A DNA stretch of 64,000 nucleotides from contig CM040745.1 of NCBI GenBank assembly GCA_022829145.1, forward strand, positions 25,450,906 through 25,514,905, read 5' to 3'. The DNA comes from Albula goreensis. Lineage: Eukaryota > Chordata > Actinopteri > Albuliformes > Albulidae. Under the pieces are notes generated by a model that was not told the origin of the DNA, searched no databases, and saw only the letters and a program-made list of their open reading frames with translations. Made by a program: the position numbers and the translations under genes. Shown in pieces: positions 47,401 to 59,400 of the stretch (positions are counted from its first letter, which is position 1; every line of letters begins with the position of its first letter).

Positions 47401-50400
47401 AAATAGATAAATAAAAATGTCCCAGCTCCACTGACAGGTGTTTGTTTCTTGCCATGTGTAGAAGATGAAGCCCAGCACAGATCAGGAGGAAAATGAGCTG
47501 GTCATCCTCCAGCTGAGACAGTTGTGTGAGACCAAGCAGAAGACCCACCTTCACATCGGAGAGACTCCCCAGGTATGCCTCATCTTTTCACCAGGCACTC
47601 ATCCTCACCATGCCCTGCTTAAAAAATATGTAGTTGGTCATTTCCTGATCCAGAATAACACTCCGGAAGCAGGTGACCCTTTGCACTCTCCACACATGGC
47701 AGACGTGGTGAAAGAGCACAGGAAGAGCAGCTGAATTTGCTGAGTGATGTAGCTTTGAGCCCAAAGCACTGTCATGGGAGACCTCACGACTCTGTACAGA
47801 CAGCATGACCACCACTGGGCCTTTTTCACTGCCTGTTCTGACAGCTGCTTGAGGAGCAGCAATGCAAGATGGCCTCTATACCTTTTCAGTTTTACATGAG
47901 TAGACTGCATAGAAATGTTCTCATATTTACACATCTCAATAGATGCAGCCATGGGAAAAAAAAACCTGATGTATATGACATGAATAAATCATAGTGAAAA
48001 CATGAGTGTACATATGTGTAGGTTCCACTGAAACTCAGGTCATAGATACTGTATGTAACTTATACTAGGAATTTGCAACGTTGTTTATATTAGCTAACTA
48101 TATAAACATGCCCACCTCTACACTCGTCACAGAATGCCCCAAATAACACAACATCAGAGAGCTCCACAACTGGCGGCCGCTTTAAACTGGATATCCTGAA
48201 GAACAAAGCTCGGAGCTCCCTCACCAGCTCCCTGGAGAACATATTCTCAAGGGTATGTGTGTCTGTCCGATTTATATGTTATTGTCATAAGGGATTTAGT
48301 ATGACCTATTTATACCAAAATTATGGGTAAATAATACCTTTTGTCTGTGTATTTGGAATTTCAGAGATGGCCCAGCCATCTGTTTGTGTGATTGAGTGCA
48401 AGATCTGTCAGCTGCATAGGATTAAATAGCAGTGACAAGACAAGGCCATCTATGTTTTAATTTAGTAATAAATAATAATGTAGTTCAACCAAAATGACTT
48501 TTGAATTTAAAGCACTGTGTTGATGTCAGGTCACAAAGACCAAACATGTTGGAAAGGCACAGAAGTGTTAAAATGTTTGACTTATTTCTGCAACCTAAAA
48601 TATTCCATCTTTCCAAGAAAATGGAATTAGTTTTGCTGTAGAAAATGTTCCTAATAATGATTTTGTCCTCACAGGGAGCAAACCGAATGCGCGAGCGTTT
48701 GGGCAGCATGGGCAGCATGGGAAGTTTTGAGCGCGTGAGTATTTGTTTGATCTTTCTGACTGTGAGTGAAGTCATCTTGCATAACTCAGGCTGGATATGA
48801 GAATGCTGAGAATTCACTTATCGTGCTGTATGTATAGTACTAACACGTAAGTGTGCTTCTACGAAATCACACAGTTTAGATCATGTGGATTGCTCTTGAA
48901 TGGAGCTCTCACACAGAGAGTGTGCTTTGCTGTGGCTGTCCAGGTTTCTCCTGTCCTTGAGGACAAACACTGCAGTGGTTTTTGGTTTACCAACCTGTCA
49001 GGTTGTTATGTGTACTATCTGGGGCTCCTCTTTGAAATCCAGAGAACCTATCACCTACAGTGGGGTGCAGAATGTGTGGTGGGCATGCGATGGACCCTTA
49101 GCCGGGGGCCTCCCAGTCGATGCAGGGGAGACATGGCCAGATGGGGTCACAAATCATCGTGCCAGGCTTCGTTGCTTAGCATCTCACATACCCCTGATAC
49201 TACCCCTGGTGCATGTCTGTTTTTCTTTTTAAGAAAAACAGTTCCCTCCCTTTGAGTGTTCAGTTATGGTTGTATAGTAAATCACACCCTTTTAAAGCAG
49301 GCTAAAAGTGGTTTATTACAAATCATAAATTACTTTTAACTTCTGACTTCCAATGACCTGACATTAAGTAGATTATGTGTATTTGATGAACACTTTTATT
49401 TGATAGTGACATTTTATTTTGTGGTCTTCGGTTTAAGTGCTTTGGTTTACCTTGAAAGAACTACATAATGCTTTTCAGAATCTATTCAAATTCTGAGACT
49501 GCTTACTACGTCATGGCTGGCAAAGTGCAGGGGGTTGGGGTATTGCAGCATTGAATACGGCATTTGAATTTCTAAGCAAATGTCCACTTTTAATGATGTC
49601 AGCAGCTGATATATTCGTGTGCATGGTATTCCTTTCATAGGTGGATGCTGTACTCAGGGGTTATGGGTTCAAATCCTAGATGTTCTTCTACCCTAGAGTA
49701 GGGGTTTCTGCTTTATAATTCACTTGCATGAATGGATTACAACATACAATCTTACATTAGTGACCACTTACAAAGCCTCCTTAAATGGAGTTTTACACTT
49801 AATTCTATAAGTAAATCCTGTCCCGATATGAGCAGGGCTGATAAACATGCTGACAGAGTTGGTTGGATGTGTTGAGCTGATGTCACAAAGGTGTTTTCTA
49901 GTTTCGGCTCCTTCCTTTCGCCATTTCAGCTGAGTAATGAAAATAACACTCCAGGATATTGTTCATGGGACAGGAAAAGGTCTGCTGGAGAGCTAGAGGA
50001 AACGCAGCTCTCGGACGGCAGAGCAACGGTACTTCCTATCCACTTTTCAGTAAACAGGCTCAATTATAGGACGGCCCAGCAGCCATGGCACGTGTTTTTG
50101 AGAGTCACGGGATATGGATCATTACCATACAATAGAACTTGAAGTTTGCATGGAGATTCAGGGCTGTGAGCATGTACTTGAGCTGGATTTAGTGCTGGAT
50201 CTGTTCTAGATTGAATGCTGACTCAAGGTGAGTGGTGCTGGATCAGAATTGTTATTGACCTAGAGGTGGATTGGATGTGGAGTAAGATCTGGATTTTGTG
50301 TGGAGTAAGATCTGGATTTTGTGTGGAGTTGAACCTGGATTAAGCCTGGCATTAGACCTGGATTGGTTGTGGAGTTCTATCTTGACTGCATTTGGAAGTA

Positions 50401-53400
50401 GATTTTAATGTGTTGATCTGATTTAAGCTAAGTGCAATGTGCAGTTGTATCCATTGGCTATGTCGGGTAAATTCAGAGTGGGCTTTGAACAGTTCTTTGT
50501 CTTTGTGAGCAGGCAACACAGGAAAGCCTAGCATGTATATACCTCATAGGTCTGCCATCCTCAAACAAGATTTTGCTTCCATCTCCAGCAGGACGACTCA
50601 CCCAGTGATTCCCCCCCTGGTACCCCACCAGCCTCCTTCATCGAAGACGACCCGGAGGCACCACAGTTCCGCCGCCGGGCCCATACATTCAGCCACCCTC
50701 CAGTCAAAAAGCGGATCTCCTTCAGTGAGCCACAGTCCTTGACCAACAAGGTCCCTCTCCGTAGACAGCAATCAGTGGCTCCAGAGCTTCTTCAGAGCAG
50801 GTAATGCATCATGACATCACTATATGTTAGGTGTCATGTGACTCAGTCACACACTGAATTTCTGTTTGTCCAATATCCATTTCACACCATCCTGTCATCA
50901 AGTCCTTAGTGACTATTTTACTACTTAAGGACACAAGGTTTGTTTTGAGAGTGCTGTAAGACATCGACCCTAGATCTAAGGCTTTACCTCAGTTAGGTAC
51001 AAGTGTCTATTTTTTGCATTGTAACAGCATTCAGAATACATTATATTGTCCATGACATCTCATTAATTGAACTGATAGTTACATTGTCTTTCTCATATTG
51101 ATTGCATGAGAATGTCATATAATAATATTTAGCAAAAGGCCATGGAAGTGCTGAAAAATGAAAAATTAAAAGTCTAATAGTTTGTAGCATGCTAACTAAC
51201 ACTGATACTGAATATGACATGTGGCATGGTCCTTTAATTTACTGCAGTTGATACTAACTTAGAGAGAATATATGAATGCATGTATTCTTTAATTGGCAAG
51301 TCTATCCAAGACTTGAAGTCTTAGACTTGCCAATTAAAATTTAAAATAAAAATGTAGCTGAAGGTAAAAAAAAAAAAATAGCCAACTAAACAGAAAAGGT
51401 ATACATCATACATCATTTATACAGGCAGTGTGTTGAATTTTTAATTTTAGTTTACCATAATGCACTTTGGCTAGAAGGGGACTTCAATACTTCCTGTGCA
51501 TAGTCACACTGGCTCACGAATCCCCACCTGACTGGCTGTCATTTCTGAATGTCCCCGGCTTTGTGTTTGTCCGTCTTTTCTTAATCTGTGTTTATTTGTT
51601 GTGGGACTATGTGTGTGTTTTGGGTCATCTCCGCCTAGCCCCGTCATCATCTCGAGAACACGCAGTGTTTCAGAGAGCGAGTCCTCCTTCAGCCTCCCCT
51701 CCTCCTTCACAGCTCCCAATTTCCTGAAAAGCTTTTACCAGGGTTCTCTGGGCTCTCTGAGCTCACTGGCTGACAGTGGGACCCTCAAGAGGTGAGAGGG
51801 GGTTCAACCCCCCTGCCCTTGCTTATGATCATCACGCCAAAACGTCAAGATCGCACTGACGGGATGCCGGTGGTCTATATATGTATCTGTGTCCAACTTC
51901 TAATTCCAAACGCAATTCCTCCTAATTTGCTGTGTTTAGATGCTATCATAGTGGAAAAGCAAACATCTTTTTTTTTTTAACCCTTTCTTGTTGTTGAGGT
52001 AAATGGGTACCCCATCTGAGCAGTTCTTTTTCCTTGCATGAGAACGCTTCTACCTATCTTAACATTGGAAGAAAAAGGTCAGAAATGCAAAAGACTGCTC
52101 CTGTTCATTCTCTCAGGACACTACATTTAATAGCATGTATATTCCACTATGTAAAGGCAATGTGCTTTGTGTTTGTCCTAATTTTTATAGAATGTTTGGA
52201 CTAACTTTCAACAGATGCTAAAATATTGACACATCTCTTCATTTGTTCATAACAATGTACTTTTGATGCAGTGGAGGTTTACTGATAATCTTCTTTGCTA
52301 TAGTATTCATCCATGTATGAAACATTTATGTGGAATATAACTGATACAACCTTGTGGCAAGCACTCCATATTGAGCTAAATGAGTATGACTTACTGATAA
52401 AGTAACAAAATATGCATCATGAAGTAGTCAATGATTTATTTGTGTCAGGTCAAAGATGGCTGCACAGTATCTACAGCACCGCACTTCACACTACATAACA
52501 GATGGAAATACCTTTGCGAATGTGAGGCTCTCCCAGCCAAAATAGCCCCTTAACAGGGGCGAAGCCTGCCCTTTCCCACGTCCTTGAACACTTGTGCTGC
52601 AAGGTTGCCAGGGGAGTGTGATGGAATCAAGGGAGGGGCAATCGAAAAACACAGTATGGGATTTGGAACAGACCACAAGATATGGGTGCAAAATGACAAT
52701 ACCCATCTGGTCTTAGTTGTGTCATTAAAGCTTGAGATTTGTGTAGACTAATTATTCACTGAAAGGGAAGCGTGATCACAGAAGAACGTAGGAGATGCTC
52801 ATGCTGACACAGAGCTTCAGCTGTAAACCTGTCTTCCTTATCAATTAACAGTGGTGAAATAACATTTCAGAGCAAAGCATGAACGAGTCCCATACTTACA
52901 GTAAATGCTGACTGAAGGGCTACTAATATTGTGCTCCTGAACCTGCTTGCAGTACTGGGGGGATCTGGTGGCCGACCCCATATTTTTTCTTTTTTAATTC
53001 ATCTAAGAAGACTGTTTTATGATGCGGTGAAGTATACACTTTGATGCGTACTTTCTATAAAAGTTCTGACTCAAAATACTACACGGAAACACTCAAAGGA
53101 TAATATCTGACTCTCTGCTGCATCACTTGTAGAAGGACAGAATTTAATTTTGCTGTGTGTTACCTGGGAAAGGGACCCATGTTGCTCATTACCTGTTCCT
53201 GTCCTTATTTTCCATGTTCCACTTCACTGATCAGCAGAGGGGCATTTTGTGAAGCTTTAGTCAAGTTTTATTTCCTGCTGACTTTAAATCCACTTTGCTG
53301 ATCTCCTGCCAGGCATTATGATGTGCACAGCAGGTAAATAGGATTTCTGCTTTGTTTTTACTGAAATGGTTTAATCCACCCAAAGCCCTATCAAAACTAT

Positions 53401-56400
53401 GCTTTGTGATTATCATCTCATTTGCATATGTTTGTGCAATGTCAAGTTCCACTGTTTAATTTCCACTTATACCAACTCGAGCAGTTAAATAAATAGTCTG
53501 AGTCAGCTCTCTGCAGGCTTCGGGTCAGTGGAGTGGAGATTTAGAGGTAAACTCGTGACACTTCTACTAATTATCTTCACCATAGCTTTTTATATTGTGA
53601 ACAGTGCATATTATCAATGCAGTGAAGTTGCTGTAGCGTGTCCGCTCTGACCTCAGTCTGTGTCACCAGCAGAAAGGGGGGCTAATTGAGGTTAGTGACA
53701 GACACAAGGTAATTAATGAAAAGTGTTGAGGAGCCAGCTGGCTCCAACAGCAAACTGCCTGCGGTTGATCCAAGCTGCAGTGTCCTCCAGCTCTTGTGGA
53801 CACAGAGAGTCATGGGCAAGTGTATTTGTACTGGCTATCCTATACTGTAGCCAGTTTCTCCTCCCATTCACTGATCCACGATCAGCTCACTTGTTCTTAC
53901 TAAACAAATAAAACATTTCTTCTGACAACTCTGGTCTGGTTCACCCAGCTTTAAATTTTGAGTCATTGTCACAGTGTTTGTTGTCACTCATTACATTTAA
54001 TTACATTGACTTCATGGCTGCAAATAGTTTTAGGTCAAGTCAAATCTCTCCATCTTCTCAAGACATTGTTTTTCACATAAAAGGGAATGTCAGACATGTC
54101 ACTAAGCCACAATTTCAAACATCATTTAGTGAACAATGAAGTTAGCATGTTTAACATGACTTCCATGTTAATGTAATTTTGATATTTGAAATGATGCATG
54201 TTGTTGTTGTTGTTGTTGATCCGTATGATGTGTGCTTTAAGTGTGCTGAATGTCACTAAACCAAATGCACTATCATGTACTGTTGCTCTAGTCGGAGTAA
54301 AATGCAACATCATGTCCATGCTTCCTAATTCAAAACTCAGTTCTGTCAAACCCTGACCTCATCTTCTCTTCCAGGCATTTCTTTCCCTTAGCGTTTGCAG
54401 TTATATCCGCATTCTTTTTGTAATGTTTAACATGTGCAAGAATTTCCTCACTACTAGTTGAATGGCTGATTGTGCTTTAAATGTTTCACATTTCTCATTT
54501 TTCCTTATTTGTTTGTAAATATTCAGTCAATATCATTTGAAATACTACTCATTTTGATGTTTAAGTTGATTCATAAACCTTATAAAATCATACTGTAGAT
54601 TCTGTTGTTATAGCATAGATTAAGATGATTTATTTAAAATCATTTTGGTTTCTCATATAACAGTGGTAATTGATGTACTTATCAGTTTTGAGGGATAATA
54701 AACAGAGGGGCATACGTGGTATTGTTGGTGAAAATTAGTATTCTACAGCAAATGAAAGGTCTAATGCCAGAAGGGTGCAACTGAAATCATAAGACGTATA
54801 CAATAAAACAACAGGACATCTGCATGAGAAAGGAGAAGGGCATAAGTACACTTCTGTTAGACAACAATAAGGGGTAAATTGTTGATTCCAAAAGAGTAAA
54901 TTACTTTTTAATCATAGATTGTAATATGTTATGATGTTTTGTAAAATGTTATTGTTCTGGAATTTTTCAGTAAGCACAAGTAGTTTGTAGAGTATGTATC
55001 TACTGCATGACATTGTGGTAGGTAAGTACTTCATTGATGAAAAAAGGTTGTCTTGGCTTTCCTCTAAAATACCACTTACGCCCCTCAGACCCCAAACCCT
55101 TTGTTGCAGTCTGAGATGATATGGATGACAGAGAAGTGCGTGCGCGCGTGCGTGCGTGCGTGCGCGTGCGTGCGTGTGTGCACGTGTGTGCACGTGTGTG
55201 TGGGGTTTGTCGAGGGGGTTGTTGAGGGGGTGTCTGTTGTGTTTATGTGTCGGTTTGCTGACTTATGTGGACCTCTGCAGTAATGGAGACAGCAGGAAGA
55301 GGGCTCTCTCGGGGTGCAGCAGTGATTCTCTGATTCCTGGGGGACCCCCCTTCATCCCCCCCGTCGGGTCTCCTGGCGTCAGAAGATATTCTTGCGAGTG
55401 GCGTCACCCATGAACAAGCCCTCAGCATCCATGCAGCATCCAGGTTAGTGTACCCACTGACTTGTCTAAATTTTTCTCACTTTTGATGAGTGTGTATTTT
55501 AAGTGGGTACTGTAAAGGCCATTATGCATCAACTCATTGTGCTTTGCGTTTTCCCATCAACAAATTATCTAAACTCTAATCTTAAAACCAAATAAGGGCC
55601 AACACACAACCAAAGTAGTGGAGATTATGTATTTGTTCTGGAGCGTGTCCACACCAGGTATGACTTACACTTTCCTTCCCTTTGGTGGGATTTGAGTACA
55701 GATGGCCTGGATGGGAGGGAGCTTCTGCCCCTCTCCCCTAGAGCCTCCATGCAGGACGAGGACCCTTTAGCCAACCTGCTCCCCACGGCTGAACAAACCT
55801 CAGGAGAAAGACCCCACCGCACCCCAGCCGAATACCGAGCCTTGTGGAAGAAGGCCATCCACCAGCAGATCCTGCTTCTCCGTATGGACAAAGAGAACCA
55901 GCGTCTTGAGGGTCAGTCTTGCACTACCTCTCTCCTCTAAACTCACAATCACTGCTATTCCTTGGATCCTGTGGTTTAAAGTATCCATAATGCAATTTAG
56001 ACATACCCCTGGAGGACTGAGGTATACGTGATGCAATTTAGATCTGGGCCTAGAGTGCTAAAGTGTCTGCAGGGCAGCTCATCCCGGACTCTGGAGCACC
56101 AGAGGGAGCTAAATTAGACCCGAGTACAGAGGGCCAAGGTATATGCAGGCTTTCATTCCAACCAGCCTTTTGCCACCTGATTCTGCTAATCACTGCCTGG
56201 TTTGAAGGATTTTTTTTTCTTGCCTTCTCGCAGTTATGGATGTGTTAGTGCTCTAAAGAGAGATGGAAAAGCTGCTGGATTATGACCCCCCAGGGACCAA
56301 GTAGATTAGTCCTCGTCTCGATGAAAGATTTTTATTTCCATCATCAAAGTGGGTTCATTCAGGCTTTAGCTGTTGCTCCTTGGACATTTATATTTTAATG

Positions 56401-59400
56401 TTAATGTCTCACTGCAAATAGGGAATTCTACCTAATTGCTTCTGAGATTATTTCTGTCTGAATGCAACAGCTTGTTTGGATTTGAGTGTATAAATTCCTT
56501 TAAATTAGGGCAAATAAAATTAAATGCAAAACTTACCCAGTGATCTTAGACAAGAAAATTATGCATGCATAGATGTATGGTGTTTTTAAGACTAGGTTTT
56601 GTTGTAGCATTTGGATTATTGGTGAACTTGTGGAGTAGGGCTCTGAAATCTCGGGTAACTTGATACTGGTCTTTGTGATATCTCTGAATTTGTTGAGCTG
56701 TAAATTATTTATATAAGGTATTTACTCCTGGATGTGTCTGCTCAGCTTCATAAGTGCAGTGTTTTATGTGATTTTAGCTGGAACCTGCTCCTTGATCAGC
56801 AGCCCCCTTTCATCTGGAATAGCACTCCAAATGTTTTCTCAAAATAACTTACTGCTTAGTTCTTTGTTGAAGTTCCTGTTCTAATTTCAGCTTTTTAAAC
56901 ATGCTCAAATGAATAGAAGTACTTTGTAGGACTACCTTTCTGTCATTGCAAAAACATTTTACAAATACCTAATACTGTAAGGATTTGCTTGACAGAGCAC
57001 CATCAGGCCATTCACAGTGCTCTTGAACAGCACTAACCATGAATGTTGGCTGTAGCCAACACATCAGAATCTTGAGGCTGGGCTATGACATTAAACCAAC
57101 TATGATGGGCTGCTCAGGTTTGTATTGGTAAGGACAGGGGTATTAGTTGGCTAGTTTTTTTACTCCTGTGTTATAGTACATAATAGATAATAAAGCATCA
57201 TAATATTAAAGCACTCTATTAACAATCTCTTGGATGGGCTGTCAGCTGAAGCATACATTTGAATGAAACTGCTTAAAATGATCAGTCCACACAGATTTAA
57301 GAATTGATATTCTAAATATTTTAGGATCTGTGTCATACAATAAAATACAATGGGAGACTGAACATTTTCTCTGCAAGGTTATAAAAATGGCAATATAATT
57401 AAGGTAATGGAAGCATTTTTGCTGTACAGAAAAACTGGCTGTAACCCGAATTAGCAGGTTAAAAAAAGCAGTTTGCTTGCTGTCCTGGTATATGCCATCC
57501 TTATTTAGAATGAGAGGTTGAATCCCTGCTCATCCTCAGAAGTTGATTGCCAACTTTTGGCTGTTTGGACAGTATGTCCATTTATGTTTTGACTAATTGA
57601 TTTTAGCTGAGAGCATTTTAGCAATGTAGCAAAGTTTTATTCGAGTGTGCATTTTCTGTTCATATTATTATCACAGAGGATATTGTACTTGTATGTAGTG
57701 GCTATGTAGTCATATTGCAGTGTGTAAGTTTGGCCCTTTGAAAACTCTGTTTTGGAAAAATTAAATTTGGTAAGCTTTGTGTCTAAAGCATCCAATTTAT
57801 CCTTAAAAAAGCATCAAATCTTCCTGCCCTTTTTGACAGTGCGCTGGTGCAGCTGCCGCTTTTCCACATGTTAAGTGGATGTCAGATCCAGCTCAGTAAT
57901 TTAAATATGTCATTTTTACCATTGACGTAGGGACATGGTTTGGAAATTGGATTTTTTATTTCTATATACATTTTTATTTTTATGTAATATTTTTATTTTT
58001 CACATAAAATTCATTTTTTTTGTTCTTTGGTTTCTCCTGCTGCTGTTCTCTGCCATGATGCGAGGTGGAATAATATGAATAATCTCTTTATGTAGAAGGT
58101 AAGAGAAGCACAAGCCCCCTCACCTGGTTCTGGGCTCAAAGTCACTGTGGGATGTGCTGGGTCCTCTTCTGTGGGTTATCTGAAAGGCCCAAACCTGCTT
58201 TACTTTGTGAGGTTAACTGGCATTGGGGATGCACAAAACTGCAGGGTAAAGCATGCTTGACCTCTTGCTACTGCTCATACAGTGGTGCTGCTAGCACTTA
58301 AGATCCATACTGATAGATATTTCAGCCTTTTCAAGTGTGATAGGGAAGAGGTGATGGTTTTTCGGTCATTCGTGCCTGGGCTTCAGTTGGCATGGAGACG
58401 TTCTTGAAAGGTGCTTGACTGAAATGTCCTTGTAACTTGGGACATCAGACAGTGACTCATACTTCCGAACCCGCTCCCTCCCTCCCTCCCTCCGAACTGT
58501 CTGGCAGCCAGCAGAGATGAGCTGCACATCCGGAAGATGAAGTTGGACTACCAGGAGGTGGGCCAGTGTCCCAAGGACATCCTGGCCTTATGGGAGAAGA
58601 AGCTGAGCATCCCTGGCCGGGCCAAGGTCCAGTGGGACAAGGAGGAGCTTCACTCTGCCCTATACCAGGGTGAGAGCCACATATATAGTGTCATACAGCC
58701 AGCACCACACATCTATGCTACAGCCATTACACTGTTCTGTGACGTAATCTAAAGTGTATGTACTGTATCAAACAATATTTTCTGTTTGCTTTTTCTCCAT
58801 CTCACTCTCTTTTTGCTCCTCTCTCTCCTCCATCCCTTTGATCACATATCTGTAAGCCTTTACTGTAGATGTTTTTCTGGCTTCTCTCTTCAGTCTCGTG
58901 TACTTCTGTCCACCTTCTAGATGGTTCATTGTTGCAAACAATACATGAATCTCAGGCAATGTAAAAACACTATCTAGCTGCTTTGTCAGAGATCTGGATC
59001 ATCTTTAGTTAAGACTTCTAACGTTCTTTCCTTTGCCGTCCCCCACAGGCCTCCCTAAAAGTCGTCGTGGGGAAGTGTGGCAACTTCTGGCCCAGCAACA
59101 CCGGCTGTGTCACCGTCTTCCCAGTAGGCAGCAACCATCTGAAACAACCTACCAAGACCTGCTGAAGCAGCTGACCGCGCAGCAGCATGCCATCCTGGTG
59201 GATCTGGGTGTGTACTGGGGGGGAAGTAGAGAGGGCAGTCAAAGTGAGCCACACCACTTCATCGTGCAGACATGGGTTGCAGTCTGCAGTTGACAAACCC
59301 CTATAGCCTCCTTCCCCTTCCTACACCTTCCTATAGCTTCATTGCAAAACACTAAACCTGCTAAACTAAACACTAACCACAGAGAGGCCGCTCCTAAACA

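Larger units (their letters stand above)
51792..55280 (+). other. tbc1d4: TBC1D4 intron 11 (3.5 kb)
   Basis: I looked here for the second human long-isoform exon (RLSPQYENE-type residues) and did not find it. There is a TTG microsatellite at 54200-54218 and an alternating purine-pyrimidine tract at 55136-55201, 80 bp before exon 12. Nothing else was recognised. Confidence 0.6.

Noticed and set aside
48851-49255. 134-codon open frame on the plus strand in TBC1D4 intron 9
   Set aside because: It has no recognisable domain, is not phase-compatible with flanking exons through clear splice sites, and overlaps another open frame of similar length.
49655-49680. tRNA B-box-like GGGTTCAAATCC, possible tRNA-derived SINE
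   Set aside because: No A box at the right distance and no cloverleaf could be drawn; a single 11-base match is weak.
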